DNA from: Psychrobacter phenylpyruvicus DSM 7000 = NBRC 102152
GTDB taxonomy: Bacteria; Pseudomonadota; Gammaproteobacteria; Pseudomonadales; Moraxellaceae
Assembly: GCF_000685805.1 (NCBI RefSeq)
Contig: NZ_JMKP01000017.1
Coordinates: forward strand, 1-63,881
Length of the DNA: 63,881 nucleotides
Direction: 5' to 3'
Shown: positions 19,274 to 27,832 of the stretch, piece by piece
Layout: each line of letters begins with the position of its first letter
Position numbering within the stretch: position 1 is the stretch's first letter
The notes under the pieces: generated by a model
What the model was told of the DNA's origin: nothing
Database searches by the model: none
What the model saw: the letters and a program-made list of their open reading frames with translations, nothing else
Made by a program: the position numbers and the translations under genes

Positions 19274-20944
19274 ATGAATAAGTTTTGGACCGAGTTTTAC
19301 CCGGAAAGCGTGGCGAAAGACATCCCTTATCTTGATCAATCTCTTAATGACTACTTTGATACCACCCTTACTGAATTCGCCAACGAAAAGTTCATGACTA
19401 ACATGGGGGTGTCGTACACTTATAAACAAGTCGATGACATGTCGACCGCTATTGCCGCTTGGATTCAAAGTCTGGGATTGCCCAAAGGCAGTACTGTTGG
19501 GGTAATGATGCCCAACGTCAATCAATACCTACCCACCATCATCGGTGCGTTGCGTGCAGGTATGGTACTGACCCTCATTAATCCGCTTTACACGCCACGA
19601 GAACTGAAACATCAACTTAATGACTCTGACGCCAAGTTATTGTTTATTTTAGAGCCATTTTGTACCACTTTAGAATCAATTATTGATAAGACACCTGTTG
19701 AAACAGTCGTGGTGAGCGCTATCGGTGATATGCTCGGTACAGCGAAAGGTACCCTTGTTAACTTTGCGGCTAAATATGTTAAGAAGGCAGTGCCGAAGTA
19801 TGATTTATCTAGATGCTCTAAGTGTAAAGTTGTTAACTTTAAAAACGTCTTAAACAAAGGCCCAAGTTTAAAATATACCCGTCCTAATGTTGATCCAGAT
19901 GACTTAGCGTTAATTCAATACACGGGAGGTACCACAGGGGTCGCTAAAGGTATCTTGATTAGTCATCATAATGTGGTCTATGGTACAAAACAGTATGACG
20001 AATGGTTCCAGCCATTAAACTATGATCGAGACAAAGAAGGGCAGTTGACCGCCGTAATTGCTTTACCGCTGTACCATATCTTTGCTTTTATCATCTCTTT
20101 GCTCGGCTTTCGGAGCGGACAACACTTCTTACTGGTTACCAACCCCCGTGATATTGACGCCTTTGTTAAGCTACTAAAAAAAGAACAATTTCATCTGCTG
20201 CCTGCAGTAAATACATTATTCCAAGCTCTGCTAAATCATAAAGACTTCAAAACTATTGATTTTTCAAATCTAAAACTATCATTGGCAGGCGGCATGGCAG
20301 CAACTCCTGAGATGGCTCGTAGATGGCTGGCAGCCACAGGTCTTCCTATTATTGAAGGTTGGGGGATGTCGGAAACCCTAGGGGTGGGCACTGCCAACCC
20401 ATTAACCAACACCGAGTTCAATGGCACCATTGGTATGCCGGTTCCAGGTATAGATATTAAAATCTTTGATGATGAAGAAAATGAGTTGGGGGTTAATCAA
20501 GAAGGTGAAATTGGCATTAAAGGTATGAATGTTATCAAAGGCTATCACAACCTAGATAACAGCAAGTTCTTCACCAAAGATGGTTTCTTAAAGACCGGGG
20601 ATGTGGGAATTCTCGATGAAAAAGGCTATGTAAAACTATTAGATAGAAAAAAAGACATGCTTATTGTGAGCGGCTTTAATGTCTATCCAAACGAGATTGA
20701 AAGCGTTATTGAAATGCACCCTAAGGTTAAAGAATGCTCAGTGGTAGGCGTTGATGATGAGCTGCAAGGTCAATCTGTAAAATTGTTTGTGGTATCCGAT
20801 GATAAAAGCCTAACTAAAGAAGAGCTTATGGCATTTAGTAAGAAAAATCTTGCCGGCTATAAACGACCTCGTGAAATCGAATTTATTAATGAGCTGCCTA
20901 AGTCAACTGTTGGTAAGATATTGCGTCACAAGCTCAGAAAGTAA
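19274..20944 (+). CDS. fadD: Long-chain acyl-CoA synthetase
   Basis: FadD activates fatty acids to acyl-CoA through an acyl-adenylate. The 556-aa protein has the P-loop-like YTGGTTGVAKG, the GWGMSET region, and the C-terminal KTGDVG, LDRKKDMLIVSGFNVYP and the catalytic-lysine motif KSTVGKILRHKLRK. I chose the ATG at 19274 because GGAAGG sits 5 bp upstream; an in-frame GTG two codons earlier lies inside that ribosome-binding site. It ends the catabolic cluster before a strong terminator and would feed substrate to the upstream enzymes. Confidence 0.95.
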   Translation: MNKFWTEFYPESVAKDIPYLDQSLNDYFDTTLTEFANEKFMTNMGVSYTYKQVDDMSTAIAAWIQSLGLPKGSTVGVMMPNVNQYLPTIIGALRAGMVLTLINPLYTPRELKHQLNDSDAKLLFILEPFCTTLESIIDKTPVETVVVSAIGDMLGTAKGTLVNFAAKYVKKAVPKYDLSRCSKCKVVNFKNVLNKGPSLKYTRPNVDPDDLALIQYTGGTTGVAKGILISHHNVVYGTKQYDEWFQPLNYDRDKEGQLTAVIALPLYHIFAFIISLLGFRSGQHFLLVTNPRDIDAFVKLLKKEQFHLLPAVNTLFQALLNHKDFKTIDFSNLKLSLAGGMAATPEMARRWLAATGLPIIEGWGMSETLGVGTANPLTNTEFNGTIGMPVPGIDIKIFDDEENELGVNQEGEIGIKGMNVIKGYHNLDNSKFFTKDGFLKTGDVGILDEKGYVKLLDRKKDMLIVSGFNVYPNEIESVIEMHPKVKECSVVGVDDELQGQSVKLFVVSDDKSLTKEELMAFSKKNLAGYKRPREIEFINELPKSTVGKILRHKLRK

Positions 20945-20981
20945 GCTGTTTAAGATTAATAGTACTTTCAATTGATAAGAA

Positions 20982-21015
20982 AAAACCCTTACAAGCTATC
21001 GTTTGTAAGGGTTTT
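20982..21015. terminator. Terminator between fadD and the convergent GT2 operon
   Basis: A perfect 13-bp stem (AAAACCCTTACAA/TTGTAAGGGTTTT) has T tracts on both strands, stronger on the minus strand. It serves convergent transcription units. Nearly the same hairpin occurs at 29354-29387. Confidence 0.9.
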
Positions 21016-21078
21016 AGTCTGTTTTAGGTATCTATTAATATCTTATAAGGTGCTTTTAGGTGGTTCTGCAAGGGTATA
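20982..21078. repeat. Interspersed repeat, copy A
   Basis: The ~97-bp unit consists of the hairpin above, then TCTATTAATATCTTATAAGG, and ends with AGGGTATA. It is clearly similar to copy B (29354-29451) and, for its second half, to copy C (27833-27880). The similarity extends beyond the hairpin, so it is not just a shared terminator. Confidence 0.65.
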
Positions 21079-21234
21079 TTGCTCCAGACGTGGATAGCAT
21101 AATGGTGGAGCACGGAAAGCAGTATTTAGTTTAGTCGGTTTAATTAGCCTTACCACATCGTGTACGAGATCAGATAACTCAGGAGGGACTCTTATAATTA
21201 ATAATAAAACATTTTCTGCTGTTTCGGATATCAA
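21043..21234 (-). pseudogene. Short open frame ending inside repeat A; gene remnant or spurious
   Basis: A 63-codon frame reads VPPELSDLVHDVVRLIK in its middle and ends LEQYTLAEPPKSTL inside repeat A. It has only a TTG start and no ribosome-binding site. The composition looks protein-like, so it may be the tail of a decayed gene. At copy B the same frame would end TLEELFKNSL. I cannot assign a family, and chance is possible. Confidence 0.25.
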
Positions 21235-21307
21235 CTTAATTTATAAGACTTCTAATAACACCTATGCTTCTAATATTATATTATCTAGCCAAACAAAGTC
21301 CAAAAAG

Positions 21308-22027
21308 TCATGAACCGCGCCGTTCCAGGTTATTCAGGAATGCCGCAAAACCTTCCTTGGCTCGAGCCTGCAACCGACTACTAGTAATGACACGCACCTT
21401 ATTACTCCATAAAATATTACAACCTTGGGACTCAAACCTATTTACCAAGTCCACATCTTCATGACAAGGTAGGGGAGCGAACCCGCCGAGCTTAAGATAA
21501 ACCTCACTGCTAAAGCTCAAATTTGCACCGTGGATATGGCGATGTCCCATCTTATCTTGATAATGAGCCAGATAGTCCTCTTTGGTTTTTGGGGTTAAAT
21601 GGTCCCATTGATCGATACTCACCACCCCGCAAATCATATCTATCGACGGCTTAGCATCGATGTGTTGTAAAATATGGGTAACTTGCTGCACCAGCCAGTT
21701 TGTAGTTACGATAGAATCGGCATCGGTACAGGCAATCCATGTAGCCCCTTGATCAATCGCCTGACGAATACCGGCATCACGTACTCGGCCGACACAGCGA
21801 TAGTCACAGTTAATAGGATCGATGCCTGCAGCTCTAACCTTATTGAGGGTGTCATCTGTACAGCTATCGAGTACCACGATTGCAAAGGCTTCGATAGAGT
21901 CAGGCAATTGCTTGATAGCGGTGTTAATCGACCCAAGACATTCTGCAATGGAGTCGCCTTCATTGTGAGCCGGAATGACAATGCCAATTTTAAAATCAGG
22001 ATTCAGCTTACTGTTTATAGTGGACAC
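21308..22027 (-). CDS. Family 2 glycosyltransferase
   Basis: This 239-aa cytoplasmic GT-A glycosyltransferase starts with the classical IGIVIPAHNEGDSIAECL and has VVLDSCTDDT and the metal-binding DxD in CTDADS, followed by an acceptor-side GGF...CHEDVDL stretch. It has no membrane helices. The frame opens with GTG (22027); no in-frame ATG is nearby, and the upstream ATG is out of frame. It is the last gene of the otsB-otsA-dehydrogenase-PIG-L-methyltransferase-GT2 operon, 118 bp after the methyltransferase. The donor and acceptor sugars are unknown. Confidence 0.9.
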   Translation of the reverse strand: MSTINSKLNPDFKIGIVIPAHNEGDSIAECLGSINTAIKQLPDSIEAFAIVVLDSCTDDTLNKVRAAGIDPINCDYRCVGRVRDAGIRQAIDQGATWIACTDADSIVTTNWLVQQVTHILQHIDAKPSIDMICGVVSIDQWDHLTPKTKEDYLAHYQDKMGHRHIHGANLSFSSEVYLKLGGFAPLPCHEDVDLVNRFESQGCNILWSNKVRVITSSRLQARAKEGFAAFLNNLERRGS

Positions 22028-22145
22028 CTCTCATCTCTTGCATTGCCTGTTATTTTAATCCTCTTCCTGACCTTATTATGCTATCGCTCTGCTCTCTATC
22101 TGAGGGTTAAACCCATTGACTACTAACTCGGTCATAAAGCTAGCC

Positions 22146-22886
22146 CTAGACCAAATTTTCGCTCATAGCGACTGTATTTGACGATTTTTGCCAAATATCT
22201 AGTAAAAAATCGCTATCGACAACTTTACTCTGATGGGTAAAAGTTAGAGCGTGAGTATTTGCTTGTTTTATTTGATTAAACGCTTGATATAAGCGCTGAT
22301 GTACCTTCTCGCCATTCAGCTCAAAGCCCTCAATGTCATACCGCCAATGACAGCAGAGTACGGTGCCCCCAGTAGCAAGATTTTGTTCAATCCAAGCAAT
22401 GACCGTATCTATATCGTCGGCTGCTAAATAATATAAAATCTCACTAATTACAATCAAATCAAAGGGTGCTTTTAAAGCAAGTGGGTTATCTGAGATAGGC
22501 TCATTGTCGATAGTGAGCAATACCTCTGGTATAACCCCTTGGATTACTCGTACATGAGGCAAGTCAGCCAAGCGTTGTTGGGCAAGTTGTACCGCTTGTT
22601 TATTGCCATCAATGCTCAATAAAGACTGACAGCGCTGAGCGAGTAGCTCGCTAAACACGCCATTCCCACACCCTAATTCAATAGCTCTGCCGTATTCGGC
22701 TTGGGGTAAGACCGCCAGACACATATCGCGTTTACGTCTTTCGTACCAACGGGTTTGATATTGCCAAGGGTCGGTATTGTCCTGATATAACGCATCAAAA
22801 TAGGATTCTGAATAAGAATGACAGTCTGAATCAGTAGGGCTACTAGTCGGTAAACTGCCATTTGTAGGGTTAGTTTTATGCTTCAT
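22146..22886 (-). CDS. SAM-dependent methyltransferase (NodS-like)
   Basis: The 246-aa class I methyltransferase has motif I AIELGCGNGVFSELLA and the acidic residue of motif II in LLSIDGN. An N-terminal YFDALYQDNTDPWQYQTRWYERRK region is typical of NodS-type N-methyltransferases, which act on sugar amines. I chose the ATG at 22886 with GGGAGG upstream; the frame extends 26 codons further but inside the PIG-L gene. It overlaps PIG-L by 11 bp. Beside a deacetylase, methylation of a newly exposed amino group is a natural inference. Confidence 0.88.
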   Translation of the reverse strand: MKHKTNPTNGSLPTSSPTDSDCHSYSESYFDALYQDNTDPWQYQTRWYERRKRDMCLAVLPQAEYGRAIELGCGNGVFSELLAQRCQSLLSIDGNKQAVQLAQQRLADLPHVRVIQGVIPEVLLTIDNEPISDNPLALKAPFDLIVISEILYYLAADDIDTVIAWIEQNLATGGTVLCCHWRYDIEGFELNGEKVHQRLYQAFNQIKQANTHALTFTHQSKVVDSDFLLDIWQKSSNTVAMSENLV

Positions 22887-23826
22887 ATAGGTATACCTCC
22901 CAAGGCTGACTAACTCGGGCAATAGTTTGGCTAGATAAAATAGGGGGATTGCCGGTACTGTCATCCGCGCTAACTTGACTCTTAAAACAATGAATGGCGT
23001 CCACTTTGCGCTGTAATTGCTCGGCAGTTAACTCAAGTCTGACCGCGTTTTGCCAAGGTATGCGATTATCAGCTGGTTTGGCCCAATGCCATGCCCATAT
23101 TAGGGCTTGATAGCAAGCCAAATTATGCTGCTTAGCATAGGCAGTGATTACTTGGCCTGTGGCTTCGTGATCAGGATGTCCATCGTGCTCAAAAGGCGTG
23201 ACTAGGATATCGTTTGGCTGAATAATAGCGTTAAGCTTTTGGTGTAATAGATGGCGGTGTTCAAATACTTGACCATCCTGCAAATTCAAAGCTACGCTTG
23301 CGACTTGATGCTTTATACCCAGTGCTTCTAAAGCGGCAAGACTTTCGTTAGGACGGATAACTGCCAGCTTATTGGGTGGATAAATTTCAGAGTCTGGATG
23401 ACTTTGGGTGCCATTGGTGACATAGACCAATAATAAGGGATTGCCATTAGCAGCTAACTGTTGCAGTAATCCAGCACAGCCCAATATCTCATCGTCAGGG
23501 TGCGGCGCAAAGACACATACCCGAGGAGGCTGCCCCGCTGTTTTAGAGTTAGCAGAGGCTGAAGTGGCAGGGGAATCAGATGATACAGCGGATGGCTCAG
23601 ATGAGGTCAGATCTGCAGCAAAATCTTTGCTAATATCTAGTCTGGGTAAGTCATGCAACCCTTGCCAATTCTGCCAAGCTTGTTGACTGGTTCCTTCCCC
23701 TTCAATGACACGGTCGCCAACGATAGGATGATTATGCTTTGTGTTTTTAGAGCCGTCTTTATTGTCTGAGTGACTAGATTGAGATTTTGGTACAGACATG
23801 TCAGTATCAGAGCTTATAGTTGCCAT
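22876..23826 (-). CDS. PIG-L family deacetylase
   Basis: PIG-L/LmbE enzymes remove acetyl groups from N-acetylglucosaminyl or related conjugates using zinc. After a ~100-residue Ser/Thr-rich low-complexity N-terminus, the domain shows CVFAPHPDDEILGCAG (zinc-binding HPDDE) and PFEHDGHPDHEATG (HPDH). The 316-aa protein has no signal peptide. The ATG has AGGAGG upstream, and the gene overlaps both neighbours by 11-13 bp, so expression is tightly coupled. The substrate is unknown; the neighbouring methyltransferase and GT2 suggest a glycoconjugate. Confidence 0.92.
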   Translation of the reverse strand: MATISSDTDMSVPKSQSSHSDNKDGSKNTKHNHPIVGDRVIEGEGTSQQAWQNWQGLHDLPRLDISKDFAADLTSSEPSAVSSDSPATSASANSKTAGQPPRVCVFAPHPDDEILGCAGLLQQLAANGNPLLLVYVTNGTQSHPDSEIYPPNKLAVIRPNESLAALEALGIKHQVASVALNLQDGQVFEHRHLLHQKLNAIIQPNDILVTPFEHDGHPDHEATGQVITAYAKQHNLACYQALIWAWHWAKPADNRIPWQNAVRLELTAEQLQRKVDAIHCFKSQVSADDSTGNPPILSSQTIARVSQPWEVYLYEA

Positions 23827-24950
23827 CTATTACTTCCTCCTTGCAGGCAGGTCAACTGCCCAATGCTTTGTAAATCAAAAGCGCCGTGACTTTGACGAAT
23901 AAATACCGTTAGATCCGCTGACAAAGTAGCAAAATGCGCATTACCACAAAAAGGCGCAGCCCCTAAAGCTTGTCCAACAGTCTCTATCACTTGTCGTGCC
24001 AGCTGCTCAATATTTGTTCTTAACTGGCGAATGGCAAGCTCATGATTGTTTTCAGGTTGACTGTCTATCAAATAAGCAACTTGATGTAAATACTGGCGAG
24101 AGACGGCTAAATCACTACTTATTTGTCCCAAATACATGGCTTTATAGTCGTTAGGCTTTTGCTGATATGACTCGACCAGATACGATGCCAAGCTGGCACT
24201 GGCCCCATACCAACAAGCAGCCACTCCTGCGGCACCATGCCAAAAGCCGACACGGTCTAGATAAGCATTGGGCGTACCTACTTGTGTGGCTGAAACATTA
24301 TCAAAGCTAACAGTTGCAGTGTCTGTGGCCTGCATGCCTACCGCTTGCCAAGCTCTATTATCAATGTCGATGCCTTTTTGTTGCATGTCAACGGTCACTA
24401 GCTGCGATTTACCCTCGTCATCACGGTAAGTCATTAGGGCATAATCCACGATATTGGCACCTGAGCACCAAGATTTACAGCCACTTATTTTGCCATCTTG
24501 ATAACGAACCGGGTTCGGGTGTCCTTCAGCTGCCCATACCGCCCAAAGCCCTTGTTGCGTTTCACCATAACCTAACTCATATAAGATACTTAGGGCGTCT
24601 AGATGCGACTCAAACCACTTGGCAATGGTTAAGTCTATCCCTGAAACATAGGCCAATATTTGCCAGCGCAGTAAAGTAAGCGAGTCGTTATTGTTGCTTA
24701 TACTGTCTATATTTATATTACTAGCTATACTGCCATTACTAACTATATTGCCATTACTAGTTGAGTTGGATTGAGCAGGATGAGGTATTTTGGCAGAAAA
24801 AGTTAGCAACACTTTTAACACCTTACGGCGGATGTCATCGGTCATATTAAAAGTATTACTAAGTTTCATGTCCTTATCGATAGGCAACAGGGCTTCAACA
24901 CTGGCTTTAATATTGGACAATAAATCGTTTCTAGACTCTAAAATTAACAT
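23814..24950 (-). CDS. Acyl-CoA dehydrogenase-like flavoprotein, divergent
   Basis: The 378-aa protein has an acyl-CoA dehydrogenase-like middle (GKISGCKSWCSGANIVDYAL, then VSFDNVSATQVG) and a helical C-terminal half. The usual REAFG, ERL and YGGTxEI motifs are absent, so the catalytic Glu cannot be placed. It may be a monooxygenase-like or otherwise repurposed flavoprotein rather than a beta-oxidation enzyme. Residues ~60-95 are an Asn/Ser/Ile-rich insert encoded by 18-bp tandem repeats. The ATG follows AGGA, 38 bp after otsA, and the gene overlaps PIG-L by 13 bp. Confidence 0.85.
   Translation of the reverse strand: MLILESRNDLLSNIKASVEALLPIDKDMKLSNTFNMTDDIRRKVLKVLLTFSAKIPHPAQSNSTSNGNIVSNGSIASNINIDSISNNNDSLTLLRWQILAYVSGIDLTIAKWFESHLDALSILYELGYGETQQGLWAVWAAEGHPNPVRYQDGKISGCKSWCSGANIVDYALMTYRDDEGKSQLVTVDMQQKGIDIDNRAWQAVGMQATDTATVSFDNVSATQVGTPNAYLDRVGFWHGAAGVAACWYGASASLASYLVESYQQKPNDYKAMYLGQISSDLAVSRQYLHQVAYLIDSQPENNHELAIRQLRTNIEQLARQVIETVGQALGAAPFCGNAHFATLSADLTVFIRQSHGAFDLQSIGQLTCLQGGSNRWQL
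24720..24768. repeat. In-frame 18-bp tandem repeat inside the dehydrogenase-like gene
   Basis: ACTAGCTATACTGCCATT (24720-24737) is followed by ACTAACTATATTGCCATT (24738-24755) and a partial third copy. The unit length keeps the frame and encodes the SNGNIV/SNGSIA-type repeats on the minus strand. Confidence 0.8.
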
Positions 24951-24988
24951 AGCAAATTCCTAAGCTGTCTATAATGGACAGATAATTA

Positions 24989-26524
24989 TTAAACCACTTG
25001 ATATAAGTCATCCAAAAAGTCTTGCTGCCAAGACTGTAAGTTATCTTGCTTTAACCCCTTTAATAGAGCTTGATGGCGCTCTTTTCGCTCATGCAGGGGC
25101 ATGGTAAGTGAAGTACTTAGTCCTTCAATAATACTCTCCGGCTTCTGGGGATCAATAATAACCGCTGCCTGCATTTGTTCTGCAGCACCAGCATAGCGTG
25201 AGAGTAATAACACCCCAGGATTGTCTGGGTTTTGGGCCGCAATATATTCTTTAGCGACTAAATTCATACCATCTTTAAGCGAATTTACCCAGCCGATATC
25301 ACTGTGCCAAAAAGTTTTCATCAAGGTTTCATGACTCAATACATTTTCACAATAGCTGATTGGCTGCCAATGATTTTCTAACGGCGCCTTATAAATTGCA
25401 TTAACATAGGCTGCGGCTTTGTCATTGATCAAAAACTGTTGATTAATGTCATGTACCGATTGCCTGACAGTGTCATAAAATTTTTGGTATACCCCCAAAT
25501 CTAAACGACTAGGACAGGCTATTTGTAATAGCTTTAATTGATTTTGATAGGTCGGATATTGCTGCAAAAATATACTATAGGCTGAAAAGCGTTCTAACAG
25601 ACCTTTAGAATAGTCAATCCTATCTACGGCGATAATCTTCTGGTCAGCGGCTTTCCTATTGATAGTTGTAGAAGAGGTTGGGGCGTGCTCGGCATTTAGA
25701 TTACTGACAAGCTTTTGGATTTTGACCACATTAACCCCAATCGGATAGGCGTCGATTGACAACCTATGAGGACCGCTGAAACCAAGATTAAGGGTCAGAC
25801 GATACGAACTTTTATGCTGAATTATTGTGCTATGTTGTAAGTAATGACTAATGACCTGTAAGCAATTAGATTTATCTTGCTGGGTTTGAGTGCCGATGAC
25901 ATTATAATGAGCCAGATGCCTAATCAGCTCCGGGCTTCTATCAAGCTGTTGCCAAAAGCTTAGAGGAGCGAAGGGAATGTGCAAAAAAAAGCCAATACGG
26001 TTGGTTATACCTAATTGTCTACAGTAATAGGCGACACTCAAAAAATGATAATCATGCACCCAAATCACATCATCGGGCCGGATAAACCGCTTAAGTTGTT
26101 TAGCAAATAGCAGGTTAACCGATTGGTAGCTATCATAGTCTAACGGTGATTGATCAATGAGATCGGTTTGCTCATGCGCTAAAGGCCACAGCACATTATT
26201 GGCGAAGCCGCAATAGTAATGCTCGTACTGCTTAGGAGTTAACGAGGTAGTGATATAAGTAATTTTTGGTTTAGAGATAGCGGAGTCCGCAGTTAGTAAC
26301 GTTGTTTTATTATTAGTACTAAACTCATTGTCGCTACTCTGATAATAGTTATAAGGTACAGAAGTATCGGTCACAATATTATGATCATCAATTTGTCCAT
26401 TCCATCCCATCCAAACTCCTGAACTTTCAATTAATACGTCAGATAATGCAACAGCAAGTCCACCAGCCATTGGATTATTGTCAGGCATTTTCACTCGGTT
26501 TGAGAGGACGAGTAAGCGACTCAT
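24989..26524 (-). CDS. otsA: Trehalose-6-phosphate synthase
   Basis: OtsA (GT20) makes trehalose-6-phosphate from UDP-glucose and glucose-6-phosphate. The 511-aa protein has the N-terminal loop (MAGGLAVAL), VIWVHDYHFLSVAYY, IGFFLHIPFAPL, VDRIDYSKGLLERF and the donor-site DGMNLVAKEYIA, all family landmarks. Its ATG overlaps the otsB stop (ATGA), so OtsB and OtsA are coupled. Trehalose is a compatible solute, which fits an osmo- or cold-stressed lifestyle. The same transcript probably continues into the dehydrogenase-like gene 38 bp later. Confidence 0.97.
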   Translation of the reverse strand: MSRLLVLSNRVKMPDNNPMAGGLAVALSDVLIESSGVWMGWNGQIDDHNIVTDTSVPYNYYQSSDNEFSTNNKTTLLTADSAISKPKITYITTSLTPKQYEHYYCGFANNVLWPLAHEQTDLIDQSPLDYDSYQSVNLLFAKQLKRFIRPDDVIWVHDYHFLSVAYYCRQLGITNRIGFFLHIPFAPLSFWQQLDRSPELIRHLAHYNVIGTQTQQDKSNCLQVISHYLQHSTIIQHKSSYRLTLNLGFSGPHRLSIDAYPIGVNVVKIQKLVSNLNAEHAPTSSTTINRKAADQKIIAVDRIDYSKGLLERFSAYSIFLQQYPTYQNQLKLLQIACPSRLDLGVYQKFYDTVRQSVHDINQQFLINDKAAAYVNAIYKAPLENHWQPISYCENVLSHETLMKTFWHSDIGWVNSLKDGMNLVAKEYIAAQNPDNPGVLLLSRYAGAAEQMQAAVIIDPQKPESIIEGLSTSLTMPLHERKERHQALLKGLKQDNLQSWQQDFLDDLYQVV

Positions 26525-27363
26525 ACGCTGTCACTCATCGCAATTTTTAGAAAGCTATGCAGTATGTCTCTGACTTCATCAATATCCTGTACATAATAGT
26601 TGGCGCAAGTAGCTTCATTACCTACTTTAATCCCCATCCCTGTTAACAGCTTTGCAGATTTGCAGTCAGAGTCTAATGCAATACTGACATTTTGAACTTC
26701 TGCAAATCCCGCTTCATCGGTAATATCATCGCCAATAAAAATAGGGCATAGTGGCTCGCTATGTGATATGTGCTGCAATAAATCTAATATTGCTGAGCCT
26801 TTATTTACCGATTTAGGTATAGCTTCCCAGACATATTTACCTTGCTTAAGACTCCAACTATCAAAATTTTCTATTGCTTTTGAGATTAGGTCATAGCTGA
26901 TATCCGCTAAAGTAGGATTTTTACGATAATGTAAAGCACAGGAGTAGGGTTTATTTTCTATATATAAATCGGGGTGGGGGAGGCAATAGTGAGTAACTGT
27001 TTCTTTGATTTGGCTAAGTTGTGCCAGATTAATATCGACCATATTGCCGTTCAACCACGATAACTGTAAACCGTGAGTTGCGGCAATTGGAACCTCTAAG
27101 GGGGATAACATTTGCTTAGCTTCATTAAGACTGCGTCCGGTGACGACACCAACCTTAACCCCATAATCTTGGAGAGCTTGTATTAGATCTAAGGTAGACT
27201 TTGGGATAAAGCTGTCTTTGGGGTCAACTGTAAACTCAGCAAGGGTGCCATCTATATCCAAAAATAAGCAATAAGGCTTTTTGTCATATAAAAAGTTAGC
27301 AAGTTTGTCCGGATGGATATATGTAGCAGGGGTAATTAAATCAGAAGTATTTGCTGAATTCAC
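26521..27363 (-). CDS. otsB: Trehalose-6-phosphate phosphatase
   Basis: OtsB is a HAD-family phosphatase that finishes trehalose synthesis. The 280-aa protein has the nucleophile motif CLFLDIDGTLAEF (DxDGT), VVTGRS (motif II) and FIGDDITDEAGF (motif IV). No in-frame ATG lies near the N-terminus. The frame opens with GTG at 27363, preceded by AAGGGA, which I accept as the start. It is the first gene of a six-gene minus-strand operon. No clear promoter pair is visible in the upstream AT-rich spacer. Confidence 0.96.
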   Translation of the reverse strand: MNSANTSDLITPATYIHPDKLANFLYDKKPYCLFLDIDGTLAEFTVDPKDSFIPKSTLDLIQALQDYGVKVGVVTGRSLNEAKQMLSPLEVPIAATHGLQLSWLNGNMVDINLAQLSQIKETVTHYCLPHPDLYIENKPYSCALHYRKNPTLADISYDLISKAIENFDSWSLKQGKYVWEAIPKSVNKGSAILDLLQHISHSEPLCPIFIGDDITDEAGFAEVQNVSIALDSDCKSAKLLTGMGIKVGNEATCANYYVQDIDEVRDILHSFLKIAMSDSV

Positions 27364-27635
27364 GGTTTTTCCCTTTACCTATCAACAGAGTATTTATTGA
27401 AATATAATCTTGAAATAATGCACAGTTATTTATAGGTAACTTTCTAATAATTATACTTATAATAAAAATAACCACTTTAGTATCGTGGCATATAGTTAGG
27501 GATATTGCGATGACAATAATGTATCGTTTGGTATGTATTTTGGGTGAGGTTTTTTACAATAAAAAATAAAGAATCATAGTCACTGCGACTGATTCTTGAT
27601 AAGTAATTCTGATTGTTGTTTAGACCTGCGCTCAT
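27364..27635. other. AT-rich spacer upstream of otsB
   Basis: This region must contain the promoter of the otsB operon. A 78-codon frame covers part of it and the adjacent terminator hairpin, but its composition does not look coding. Nothing else is recognisable. Confidence 0.4.
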
Positions 27636-27678
27636 ATAAAAAGGCCAGTTTATCGTGAAGATAAATTGGCCTTTTATA
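27636..27678 (-). terminator. Strong terminator downstream of the orphan gene fragment
   Basis: A 16-bp stem (AAAAGGCCAGTTTATC with GATAAATTGGCCTTTT, one G-T pair) with a 5-nt loop is flanked by AT-rich arms. It lies 29 bp past the stop of the fragment at 27707, as a native terminator would. Confidence 0.85.
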
Positions 27679-27706
27679 TAATAAACCGTCAAATTTAGAG
27701 GATAAG

Positions 27707-27832
27707 CTAGCACTTAGTAGGCGATTCATAGACAAAAGTGGGCAAGATAATCTTCTCTATCCCCCAGCTTTCAACGGCGTTAATATACTCGTCGTAATCC
27801 ATGTGGGACACAGAGCGTTTTTCTTCTGGGTG
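27707..27832 (-). pseudogene. Orphan C-terminal gene fragment
   Basis: On the minus strand, 42 codons read like the end of a real protein (MDYDEYINAVESWGIEKI, then ILPTFVYESPTKC) and finish at a TAG just before a strong terminator. Upstream, the frame runs straight into interspersed repeat copy C and a stop. There is no full-length gene and no start with a ribosome-binding site for a longer product. I do not recognise the family. It looks like a gene whose 5' part was deleted or replaced. Confidence 0.55.

Noticed and set aside
27477..27713. 78-codon minus-strand frame
   Set aside because: It spans the terminator hairpin at 27636-27678, has no ribosome-binding site, and has non-coding-like composition.
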